Origin: Streptomyces sp. NBC_01306
GTDB taxonomy: Bacteria > Actinomycetota > Actinomycetes > Streptomycetales > Streptomycetaceae
Length of the DNA: 64,000 nucleotides
NCBI RefSeq assembly: GCF_026340465.1
Contig: NZ_JAPEPC010000001.1
Coordinates: 4,326,001-4,390,000, forward strand
Direction: 5' to 3'
The position numbers and the translations under genes were made by a program. The notes under the pieces are model-generated. The model was given only the letters and a program-made list of their open reading frames with translations, searched no databases and was not told the origin of the DNA. Positions 8,932 to 16,923 of this stretch are shown here, piece after piece (the first letter of the stretch is position 1; each line of letters starts with the position of its first letter).

Positions 8932-11556
8932 GTGGCGGGCGAGTCCCCCGACAAGTCGGAGCAGCGGAAGTCGTCAGAGGGAACGGCTCCCGGTACGAGC
9001 GATCCGAGGCTTGCGGTCTTCCGCTCGGTGCCGGATCCGGAAGCGGGCGCGGTGTCCGGGTCGCAGTCGGGCGACGCACGGCTGCGTGAGGCGGTGGCCG
9101 CGTGGGTCGCGGCGGCGGACGAGCCGGCGGGTGACCCGTCGGGCGAGTCGGCGGACGGGCCGTCGGACGGTTCGTCGGACGGGAAGGATCCGTCGGGCGC
9201 GGACGGTGCGGACGGTGTGGCTGGTGCAGCCGATACGTCCGGTGCGGACGGTGCGGAAGGTGCGGAAGGTGCTGCGGAGGAGGCCTCGAAGACCCACGTG
9301 ATGGCCGGGCCCCCTGCCGACACGCCCGAAACGGCCGACGAAGACGAATCCGACTCGAACGCGGAGTCGACGGGTGAGGGCGCTCAGGGCGCTTCCGGGG
9401 CCGCAACCGCGTCCGAGGCGCCCCAGAGCGCCCCGGAGGGTGCGGGGGCGCGCACGGGCGCTTCAGGCGGCGCGGACGCCCCCGCCGAGGCGAACGGTGA
9501 CGCGGATTCCGACGATGCGCCGGAGAGCGCGGCGATCGGGACGGGCGGAACGGGTACCGGCGGCACCACGAGCGACACCGCAACGGGCACCACGGACGCG
9601 AAGGCATCCGAGGGTGCTGGGTCTGGGTCTGGGTCTGGCTCTGACGCGGACTCCGGCGCCGATGCGGATGTGGATGCGGCCGACGCCGACGCCGAAGCCG
9701 ACAAGCCGGCTGCGAAGCCTGCTGCCCGTGCGGACGCAGAGTCCGACGCCGACGGGAAGACGGACGCCGACGCCGAAGCGGATGCCGCGACCGCCGACAC
9801 CACCGCCGGGGACACGCCCGGCGCCACGTCGGACGCGAAGCCGGAAGCCGAGCCCGACGTCGCAAACGCAAAGTCCGCCCCGAAGGGCGATGCGAAGGAT
9901 GACGCGAAGGCCGAAGCGAAGGCCGATGCGAAGGCCGATGCGAAGGCCGAAGCGAAGGGCACCCCGAAGGCCGACAACGAGGCCGACGGCGAGGCCGTCG
10001 ATCAGCCCACCGGTATCTTCCGTGTCCCTTCCCGCCCCGTGATCGACCGGCCCACCACCACGCTGAAGCGCAGCACCTTCGTGCCGCTGCGCCCCGACGA
10101 CGTACCCGGTGAGCGGAAGAAGCAGCCCGCCCCGGTCCCGTCGCCCGCCAAGCCCCCGGCCGGGATCCCCGCCGCGAGCAGCACCACCAGCGCCACCGGT
10201 CCCACCGCCACCGCGGCCGGTGCCGGTGCCGCGCAGCCGGGCGTCGTCGAGCCGACCCGGCAGCTGGCGATGCCGCCCAAGCCGCCGCTCGACCTGCTCG
10301 CCGAGCTGACCAACAAACCGGCCCCGCCGGAAACCCCGGTGCGGACCGTCGTCCGCCGGTTCAAGATCTGGACACCGCTGGTGATCCTGCTGCTGATCAT
10401 CTTTGCAGTCGTACAGGCGGTCCGGCCGCTTCCTGATCCGAGCCTGTCCCTGACCGCCGCGCCGTCGTACTCGTTCGGCGGGTCCAAGGTCACCCTGCCC
10501 TGGCCGAGCGAGGGCCAGGGGAAGATCTCCGTGGCGGGGCTCGGCACCGTGGACGGTTTCGGGGACGAGAAGCCCGTGCCGATCGCGAGTATGGCCAAGT
10601 CGATGACGGCCTACCTGATCCTGCAGGACCACCCGATGAAGCCCGGTGCGAAGGGCGCGTCGATTCCGGTCGACGCCACGGCGGAGAAGGAAGGCCACTA
10701 CGACAAGACCGGTGGTGAGTCCACTCTCAACACCATCAAGAAGGGCGACGTCCTCTCCGAGAAGGACGCGCTCAGCGCGATCATGATCCCGTCGGCGAAC
10801 AACGTCGCGCGGCTGCTCGCCCGCTGGGACTCGGGCTCGGAAGCGGTGTTCGTGAAGAAGATGAACGACACCGCCAAGAAGCTCGGCATGACCAACACGA
10901 AGTACACCGACCCCTCGGGGCTGACCGCCTCCACGGTCAGCACGGCTGCCGACCAGGTGAAGCTGGGCCAGGAGCTCGTGAAGATCCCGGCGTTGATGGA
11001 CATCACGAAGCTCCCGAGCTGGACCGACCCGTCGGGCAAGACCTGGGGCAACTACAACCGGCTGGTCCCCTACAACGGTGCGATCGGCATGAAGACCGGC
11101 TCCACCACCAACGCCGGTGCCAGCCTGCTCTTCGCCGCGGAGCAGAAGGTCGGCGGCACGACGCAGTACATCGTCGGAGCGATCCTCTCGCAGCACAAGA
11201 CGCCGATCATCGACACGGTGAACGCGGTGAGCAAGACAGCGCTGCTGGCCACCGAGTCCGCGCTCACCTCGCGGAACGTGGTGAAGAAGGGCGAGGTCGT
11301 CGGGTACGTGGACGACGGGCTCGGCGGGCAGACCCCGGTCGTCGCCACCAGGGACTTCGAGGCGGCCGGCTGGGCCGGTCTGAAGGTCGACATCAAGATC
11401 GGCAACAGCAAGACGATTCCGCACTCGGCGAAGGCCGGGACGGTCGTCGGCCAGCTGACCGTCGGCTCCGGACCGGGCAAGGTCTCCGCCCCGGTCGCCC
11501 TCCAGAAGGATCTTCCGGAGCCCGGCTTCGGAGCGAAGCTGACCCGCGTCGGCTGA
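8932..11556 (+). CDS. D-alanyl-D-alanine carboxypeptidase (peptidase S11) with long low-complexity cytoplasmic N-terminus
   Basis: Membrane-anchored penicillin-binding protein that trims the terminal D-Ala from peptidoglycan stem peptides. Residues 1 to about 470 are disordered, rich in Ala, Asp, Glu, Gly and Lys, with reiterated DAKAEAK-type units near 9890-9960 and no signal peptide. A membrane helix (about 478-497, WTPLVILLLIIFAVVQAV) follows. The outside domain has the three active-site motifs: SMAK (SxxK, Ser near 553), SAN (SxN, about 620) and KTGST (about 720). A C-terminal beta domain follows. GTG at 8932 has AGGAGG 6 bases upstream. Family members are usually about 400 aa, so the head more than doubles the protein. 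Confidence 0.9.
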   Translation: MAGESPDKSEQRKSSEGTAPGTSDPRLAVFRSVPDPEAGAVSGSQSGDARLREAVAAWVAAADEPAGDPSGESADGPSDGSSDGKDPSGADGADGVAGAADTSGADGAEGAEGAAEEASKTHVMAGPPADTPETADEDESDSNAESTGEGAQGASGAATASEAPQSAPEGAGARTGASGGADAPAEANGDADSDDAPESAAIGTGGTGTGGTTSDTATGTTDAKASEGAGSGSGSGSDADSGADADVDAADADAEADKPAAKPAARADAESDADGKTDADAEADAATADTTAGDTPGATSDAKPEAEPDVANAKSAPKGDAKDDAKAEAKADAKADAKAEAKGTPKADNEADGEAVDQPTGIFRVPSRPVIDRPTTTLKRSTFVPLRPDDVPGERKKQPAPVPSPAKPPAGIPAASSTTSATGPTATAAGAGAAQPGVVEPTRQLAMPPKPPLDLLAELTNKPAPPETPVRTVVRRFKIWTPLVILLLIIFAVVQAVRPLPDPSLSLTAAPSYSFGGSKVTLPWPSEGQGKISVAGLGTVDGFGDEKPVPIASMAKSMTAYLILQDHPMKPGAKGASIPVDATAEKEGHYDKTGGESTLNTIKKGDVLSEKDALSAIMIPSANNVARLLARWDSGSEAVFVKKMNDTAKKLGMTNTKYTDPSGLTASTVSTAADQVKLGQELVKIPALMDITKLPSWTDPSGKTWGNYNRLVPYNGAIGMKTGSTTNAGASLLFAAEQKVGGTTQYIVGAILSQHKTPIIDTVNAVSKTALLATESALTSRNVVKKGEVVGYVDDGLGGQTPVVATRDFEAAGWAGLKVDIKIGNSKTIPHSAKAGTVVGQLTVGSGPGKVSAPVALQKDLPEPGFGAKLTRVG

Positions 11557-11634
11557 GCGCCCGACCGGGCACCTCACTCCGGCATCCATCAGGCGCCCGA
11601 CCAGGCGCCCGACCAGGCGTCCGAGTGAGTATCA

Positions 11635-11675
11635 GGGCTGCCGCCTCCGGCCTTCACGACCGGCGGCGGCAGCCC
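11635..11675 (+). terminator. Hairpin terminator of the carboxypeptidase gene
   Basis: Arms GGGCTGCCGCC and GGCGGCAGCCC with an inner CCGG/CCGG pair, then attt. It lies 79 bases after the stop. Just before it the unit caggcgcccgac is repeated about three times (11590-11622). Confidence 0.65.
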
Positions 11676-11751
11676 ATTTCGTACGTGTTAGCGTCGCTGG
11701 GCAACTCTGGGCGCGGGGACTGCGTCCTCCTTCGCAGGAGAGCGAGCCTTG

Positions 11752-13620
11752 GTGACCACAGCAGACCCGACACGTGAAGAAGGCAGAGGGAGCCCCCGCG
11801 CCGGGGGCCGTACCGGCCTGCTCTCACGGGGTGACGGGCCGGGGCAGCGGCCCTCGGACCGGATGCCGTGGACCTGGCCGGCCGCCCACCCCGTCGTCAC
11901 CGCGACCGCCGTGGCCGCCGTCGCGCACATCCTCTGGTTCTTCTTCTTCGCCAACAGTGGTGGCGACCTCGCGGCGCAGGACGCCTGGGCCGAGTTCGTC
12001 GGCCGCCACCCGGCGTCCGCGTACAACCTCGCCTGGTACGGCGGGATGCACCCCGTCTCGTACAGCGTGGTCTCGCCGTATCTGATGTCCGTGCTCGGTG
12101 TCCGTACGACGATGATGATCGCCGGGACGGTCTCGGCCGCGCTGACCGCGCTGATCCTCGTGCGGCTGCGCGCCGTCCGTAATCCGCTGCTGTGCGCGCT
12201 CGCCGCCGACTTCGCGTTTCTCTGCAACGCGCTGTCCGGCCGGGTCACGTTCGGCCTCGGCACGATGTTCGCGCTGGGCGCGGTGGCCGCGGTCTTCTGC
12301 TGGCCGCACCGCTGGCGCACCCGCCGCTGGGCGAAGGCCTGGGTCGCCGCCCCGCTCGCCGGGCTCGCCACCGCGAGCAGCCCTGTGGCCGGGCTCTTCC
12401 TGGGTGTGGTGGCCGCCGCGCTCTTCCTCAACAAGCGGCGCCCCGGCGCCTATGCGCTGGGGCTCGCACCGGTCGCCGTGGTCGCGCTGTCCGCCTGGCT
12501 GTTCCCGTTCTCCGGCACCCAGCCGATGTCGGTGGGGACGGCTTCGCTCCCCCTCCTCTACGGGGTGTTCGTCCTCTTCCTGGTCCCGAAGGAGTGGCGC
12601 ACGGTCCGTACGGGCGCGGCCGTGTACGCGCTGGGCGTGGTGCTCACCTGGCTGATCAACTCGGAGATCGGCTCGAACATCTCCCGGCTGCCGATGCTCT
12701 TCGCAGGGGTGGTGCTGCTCGCGGCGCTGCCGTACACGGTGCCGAAGTCGCGCAAGTGGTACGCCCTGGTGATCGCGTTCATCGGGCTCAATGTGTGGAT
12801 CGGCTTCAAGGGCGTCGACGACGTGGTGCGCACCGCCCCCGCCGCCTCCTGGACCCGGGAACTCGCCCCGCTGGTCAACCAGCTCCAGAAGAGGGGCGCG
12901 GACAAGGGCCGGGTCGAGGTCGTCCCGGCCAAGAGCCACCGGGAGGCCTCCGCGCTCTCCCCGTACGTCAATCTGGCCCGCGGCTGGAACCGCCAGGCCG
13001 ACATGGAGCGCAACCCGATCTTCTACGACGACACCCTCGACTCGGTCAACTACAAGGCCTGGCTGGCCCGCTGGGCGGTGCGGTACGTCGTACTGCCCAC
13101 GGGGGCCCCGGACACCGGGGCCGGCCAGGAGGAGAAGCTCGTCCAGGACGGCCTGCCGTATCTCAAGCGGCTCTGGGGCGACGACAACTGGCAGCTGTTC
13201 GCCGTCGACCGGCCGACGCCGATGGCCGACCCGCCGGGCACCGTGGAGCGCGCCGAGGAGGGCGGGCTGACCGTCCGGGTGAAGCAGCGGGGCCGGGTGC
13301 TGATCCGGATCCCGTACTCGCCGTGGCTGGGTCTGGTCGACGACAAGGGCAAGAGCGTCGAGCCGCCGCAGGAGACGGAGGCGTCCAAGGGGCGCGGCGA
13401 GGGCGAGCCGAAGGCCTTCGCCAACACGCACGGCTGCCTGGCGAAGACGGACAAGGACGCGGACGGCGACGAGTGGACGGAACTGCTCGCCCCGAAGGCC
13501 GGTGTCTACCGGCTGGCTTCGCCCTACCGGCTGCCGCGCGGGACACCGTGCCCGGACGAACTGAAGGACACCCTGCCCGCGGGCGCCCCGGACCAGCGGG
13601 TGGCTCCGGGCCACCCCTGA
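11752..13620 (+). CDS. Polytopic membrane protein, GT-C glycosyltransferase-like (function uncertain)
   Basis: About 620 aa with a charged leader, some ten hydrophobic segments in the first 370 residues, then a soluble domain of about 230 residues outside the membrane. The first loop contains GGDLAAQDAWAEFVGRHP and YNLAWYGGMHPVSYSV, reminiscent of the acidic first loop of GT-C glycosyltransferases. Such genes are often mislabelled as transporters. The polymer or lipid substrate is unknown. Position between a carboxypeptidase and a poly-glutamate-type operon fits envelope work. GTG at 11752 is preferred; a TTG one codon earlier is equally spaced from AGGAG. It converges on the NlpC/P60 gene. 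Confidence 0.65.
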   Translation: MTTADPTREEGRGSPRAGGRTGLLSRGDGPGQRPSDRMPWTWPAAHPVVTATAVAAVAHILWFFFFANSGGDLAAQDAWAEFVGRHPASAYNLAWYGGMHPVSYSVVSPYLMSVLGVRTTMMIAGTVSAALTALILVRLRAVRNPLLCALAADFAFLCNALSGRVTFGLGTMFALGAVAAVFCWPHRWRTRRWAKAWVAAPLAGLATASSPVAGLFLGVVAAALFLNKRRPGAYALGLAPVAVVALSAWLFPFSGTQPMSVGTASLPLLYGVFVLFLVPKEWRTVRTGAAVYALGVVLTWLINSEIGSNISRLPMLFAGVVLLAALPYTVPKSRKWYALVIAFIGLNVWIGFKGVDDVVRTAPAASWTRELAPLVNQLQKRGADKGRVEVVPAKSHREASALSPYVNLARGWNRQADMERNPIFYDDTLDSVNYKAWLARWAVRYVVLPTGAPDTGAGQEEKLVQDGLPYLKRLWGDDNWQLFAVDRPTPMADPPGTVERAEEGGLTVRVKQRGRVLIRIPYSPWLGLVDDKGKSVEPPQETEASKGRGEGEPKAFANTHGCLAKTDKDADGDEWTELLAPKAGVYRLASPYRLPRGTPCPDELKDTLPAGAPDQRVAPGHP

Positions 13621-13640
13621 GCGTGGGCGCTCCTGATCCT

Positions 13641-13677
13641 GGGACGCCCCAGTCTCCCGTGGTTCCTGGGGTGTCCC
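13641..13677. terminator. Bidirectional hairpin between convergent genes
   Basis: Arms GGGACGCCCCAG and CTGGGGTGTCCC pair over 12 positions with one G-T pair. The hairpin lies 20 bases after the plus-strand stop and 5 bases after the minus-strand stop. Confidence 0.75.
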
Positions 13678-13681
13678 TCCC

Positions 13682-14770
13682 TCAGATCCGCTTCGCGCTG
13701 CGCAGTGTCGCCGCGTAGTAGCCGTTGCCGTCGAGGCGGGAGGTGCCGCCCTTGTCGCCGATGGTCGGGCCGTTCACCTCTTCGCGGCTGGAGACGAAGA
13801 TCAGGTGGCCGTCCGTGTCGTGGCCCATGTACATGCCGATGTGGTCGAGCCGCTGCCCGGTCCGCTGGTCGAGCTTGAAGAACACCAGGTCACCGGGTTG
13901 CAGGACATCGATCGAGGTCGGCCGGTCCGCAGGCGTGATGCCCTTGAGCGGGATGACATCGGCGCCCAGCTTGGAGCGGCCGATGCCGTTCGCGGTACGG
14001 GGCAGACCGTCACCCTGGCCGTCCAGCGGGGCGAGCGGGTAGCGCGCGCGGTAGCCGAAGATCGTCCGCATGAAGCCGGAGCAGTCGATCGCGCGGTACC
14101 GCGCCTTCGAGGGCTGCCGGGTGACACCGTTGCGGAAGGTGTACGGGATGCCGAGGTAGTCGAAGAAGTCCGACTGTTCGAGGCGCAGGTCGTTGCCCTC
14201 GCTGCCTTCCGGGTTGATCGGCCCGAAGTTCGCGTCGCCCGTGTACGGGACGCCCTCGTCGTCCTTCTTGACCGGCGCCCCTTCCACGTACTGGAAGGCG
14301 AACGCGAAGAGGTCGTCCTCCTCGCTGCCGTAGTACTTCTTGAACCAGTCCTGGAACCACTGCTGCTTCTCGGCGCCCTTCTTCCACTTCTCGGGCATCA
14401 GCCGCACCCAACTCTCCGTGACCACACGGGACTTGGTATTGGCCGGCTCCGCGAAGGTGCGGGACGGGCCGGTGAGCGTCGCCGTGCGGGCCGCGTCGGT
14501 GAAGGTGGCGAGCACCTTGCCGTCGGCGTCGCGCAGGACGGTACGGGCAGGCGAGTTGAGCCGTTCCCAGGTCTTCCCGGTCTTCAGCGAGTCGCCCGCG
14601 GTCCGCAGACCGGGCTTGTCGGTGACGGCCTGGACGGTGGGCGCCTTGGCCTGTTCGTCCTGGCGCAGCTCCACCGTGAAGTACGCGCTGCCCGCGAGCA
14701 GCGCGAGGACGGTGGTGGCGTGCAGGACCGTGCGGCTGCGCTTCGACTTCTTGGTACGCGGAGCGGTCAT
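13682..14770 (-). CDS. NlpC/P60-family cell-wall hydrolase
   Basis: 362 aa, exported through an N-terminal hydrophobic segment (VLHATTVLALLAGSAYF, about residues 15-31) that may stay as an anchor. The last 150 residues hold an NlpC/P60 papain-like fold: the cysteine is in RAIDCSGFMRTIFGY, the histidine in LDHIGMYMGHD. A preceding SH3-like region contains VTESWVRLMPEKW. Members cut gamma-D-Glu-to-diamino-acid bonds in peptidoglycan; gamma-glutamyl polymers are a chemically related target. It is the last gene of the pgs operon, 9 bases after pgsC, with a ribosome site overlapping that stop. Confidence 0.85.
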   Translation of the reverse strand: MTAPRTKKSKRSRTVLHATTVLALLAGSAYFTVELRQDEQAKAPTVQAVTDKPGLRTAGDSLKTGKTWERLNSPARTVLRDADGKVLATFTDAARTATLTGPSRTFAEPANTKSRVVTESWVRLMPEKWKKGAEKQQWFQDWFKKYYGSEEDDLFAFAFQYVEGAPVKKDDEGVPYTGDANFGPINPEGSEGNDLRLEQSDFFDYLGIPYTFRNGVTRQPSKARYRAIDCSGFMRTIFGYRARYPLAPLDGQGDGLPRTANGIGRSKLGADVIPLKGITPADRPTSIDVLQPGDLVFFKLDQRTGQRLDHIGMYMGHDTDGHLIFVSSREEVNGPTIGDKGGTSRLDGNGYYAATLRSAKRI

Positions 14771-14779
14771 GGGATCACC

Positions 14780-15262
14780 TCAGGCAGACGGGAGAGCGCC
14801 GAGCAGGATGCCGGCGGTCAGGACGACGTAGGCGAGGAGCGAGACCGAGCCGGTGGCCAGCAGCGTCGCCCCCTTGGGCTGGCGGACCAGCTGGTAGGCG
14901 ATGAGGCCGGGAACGATGAAGCCGAGCGTCTGGTTCGCGTACATCAGCGGGAACTCCACCTGGAGCACGATCATCACCGTCGCCTGGAGGATCACCCCGG
15001 TCAGCACCACGGCGGAGAAGAGCCGCTTGCCGTAGAGGATGACGACCTTCTGGAGCATCAGCACGGAGACGTACGTGAGGACGGTGACCCCGACGACCAT
15101 CGCCGCCCGCTGCAGATCCTCGACGAGCGTCAGCGCGAGCCAGCCGGGCGTGATCATGCCGCCGGGGGAGAGGTTGGTCGTCAGATAGCAGACCAGGGAG
15201 AACATCAGGCCGAGAGCGATACCGATGGCGGCGATCTCGGGCGTCAGGACGGTGGGGATCAA
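14780..15262 (-). CDS. pgsC: PgsC/CapC-like membrane subunit of poly-gamma-glutamate synthase
   Basis: 160 aa with about four or five membrane helices. It begins LIPTVLTPEIAAIGIALGL and contains LSPGGMITPGWLAL and NQTLGFIVPGLIAYQL, the conserved PgsC pattern; Bacillus PgsC is 149 aa. It partners PgsB in the membrane complex that polymerises and exports glutamate. I place the start at a TTG (15262) that overlaps the pgsB stop as TTGA, with AGGAG 8 bases upstream. A much longer reading frame runs on upstream but is a shadow of pgsB. Confidence 0.82.
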   Translation of the reverse strand: MIPTVLTPEIAAIGIALGLMFSLVCYLTTNLSPGGMITPGWLALTLVEDLQRAAMVVGVTVLTYVSVLMLQKVVILYGKRLFSAVVLTGVILQATVMIVLQVEFPLMYANQTLGFIVPGLIAYQLVRQPKGATLLATGSVSLLAYVVLTAGILLGALPSA

Positions 15263-16917
15263 CGGGGGTCTCCTGCGCTGTTCTGCCGGCTCTGCTGGTA
15301 CGGGTCGTGCGACGGATGCGGCTCGTGCGGCTCGTGCTGGTGCTGGGGCTGGTACAGGACGACCGGGTACTGCGGCTCCGTGTATGCCTGGTCGGGGTGC
15401 GCCTGGTCGGGGTACGGCGGCTCCCGGTACGCCTGCTCCGGGTGCGCCTGCTCCGGGTACACGGCCGGTTCGAACATGCCGCGGGGCTGCTGCCGCGATT
15501 GCTGCGATTGATGGGGCTGTTGAGGCTGTTGGGGCTGCTGTTCCTGCTGGTACGAGTACGGCTGGTGCTGCGGCTGGTAACGGGTCTCGTACGCCTCCGG
15601 GTAGGGCGCGTACGGGTCCAGATGCGGCCGGTACTGCTGCCCCAGCGTCTCGTCGTGCCGGGGGTGGTGCGGGTGCTGCGGACTGCGCTGTTCCGGTATG
15701 GCGGGCGCCTCGGCCGGGGGCGTCTCGTCCGGGGTCTCGTCGGGCGGGAGTTCGGCGAGGTGCTCCAGGAGCAGTTCGCCCTGGCCGTGGATGTTGCCGA
15801 TGGCGATGAGCGAGGAGTCGGGGCCGAGCTCCCCGAGCAGCGCTGCCATGAACTCGTCCGGGTCGCGCCGGTCGCCGCCGAGGTCGACCGCACGGTCTCG
15901 CCACTCGGCGGGTATCGCGTCGATGGCGCTCTTCGCGGGGTGGCCGATGACGAAGACCTTGTCGGGCCGGAGATCGGGGATGATCTCGCCCATCTGCCCG
16001 TTGCGCTCGACGCGGTCGGGACGGCAGTTGATGACGACGTGCAGCGGACGGTGCACGGCGCCCAGGTCGAGCAGCTGGTTGACGTTCATCAGCGTCGACT
16101 CGGGGTCGTTGGCCGCGAAGACATTGGCGAACCTGAGCTTCTTGCCGTCGGGCGTCAGATACCGCTCGACGGAGAGGACGCCCGGGTCCGGCGGGGCGTC
16201 GTACATCCCCTTGAGGGCCGTCTCCCGTTCCACGCCGAGGAGTTCGGCGACCTTCAGCGCGATGGCCACGTTCTCCTTGAACGTGAACCAGCTGAACCCG
16301 CGCAGCTCCTCGTCGCTGACCGTCTCCGGATCGGCGTAGACCAGCTCGCAGTCCCGTGCGTCGGCCTCCTCCTGGAGGATCGCGAACCGGTCGACCTCAG
16401 CGGTGACACAGATACCGCCCTCCGGCATGGAGCGGCAGAGCGAGCGCGCCACGTCGTCCAGGGTCGGGCCCATCTCGGCCAGATGGTCCTCGCGTACGTT
16501 GCAGAGCACGCCGATCGTGGAGCGGATCAGCTTGGACTGGTTGATCTCCTGGAGCGCCGGCATCACCGCCATGCACTCGATGACCAGTGCCTGCGGATCG
16601 TAGGACGCGGCCCGGCGCACGATGCCGATCTGCTCGACCACGTTGGCAAGGCCGAACTTCCGGTAGACCGGCTCCTCGGTGGCGTCGGGGTGGATGAACC
16701 GGGCAGCGGTGCCCGTGGTCTTGGCGACCGTCACCAGATCCCCGCCACGCAGTGCGCCCGCGCAGAGCCGGGTGATGGAGGACTTGCCGCGGATGCCGTT
16801 CACCAGGACCCGGGAGGGAATGCGCTCCAGGTTGATGAAGTGGCGGCGCTGCTCGACGATGCCCGCAACGAGCAGGATCGCGCAGCAGACCACCAGCACG
16901 GTGTAGAGGAACAGCAC
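15259..16917 (-). CDS. pgsB: PgsB/CapB-type poly-gamma-glutamate ligase with a long Gln/Pro/Tyr-rich tail
   Basis: ATP-dependent Mur-ligase-like amide ligase. A single N-terminal membrane helix (LFLYTVLVVCCAILLVAGIV) is followed by RIPSRVLVNGIRGKSSITRL with the P-loop G..GKS, then VIECMAV and the VREDH motif. These define the PgsB/CapB family, which joins glutamates through gamma-carboxylates. Bacillus PgsB is 393 aa; this protein is 552 aa. The extra C-terminal 145 residues are a low-complexity Q/P/H/Y-rich tail with repeated YPxQAHPxQAY-like units. GTG at 16917 is 6 bases after the upstream gene's stop, so the genes are co-transcribed. The polymer made here is inferred. Confidence 0.88.
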   Translation of the reverse strand: MLFLYTVLVVCCAILLVAGIVEQRRHFINLERIPSRVLVNGIRGKSSITRLCAGALRGGDLVTVAKTTGTAARFIHPDATEEPVYRKFGLANVVEQIGIVRRAASYDPQALVIECMAVMPALQEINQSKLIRSTIGVLCNVREDHLAEMGPTLDDVARSLCRSMPEGGICVTAEVDRFAILQEEADARDCELVYADPETVSDEELRGFSWFTFKENVAIALKVAELLGVERETALKGMYDAPPDPGVLSVERYLTPDGKKLRFANVFAANDPESTLMNVNQLLDLGAVHRPLHVVINCRPDRVERNGQMGEIIPDLRPDKVFVIGHPAKSAIDAIPAEWRDRAVDLGGDRRDPDEFMAALLGELGPDSSLIAIGNIHGQGELLLEHLAELPPDETPDETPPAEAPAIPEQRSPQHPHHPRHDETLGQQYRPHLDPYAPYPEAYETRYQPQHQPYSYQQEQQPQQPQQPHQSQQSRQQPRGMFEPAVYPEQAHPEQAYREPPYPDQAHPDQAYTEPQYPVVLYQPQHQHEPHEPHPSHDPYQQSRQNSAGDPR

Positions 16918-16923
16918 GTCCGG

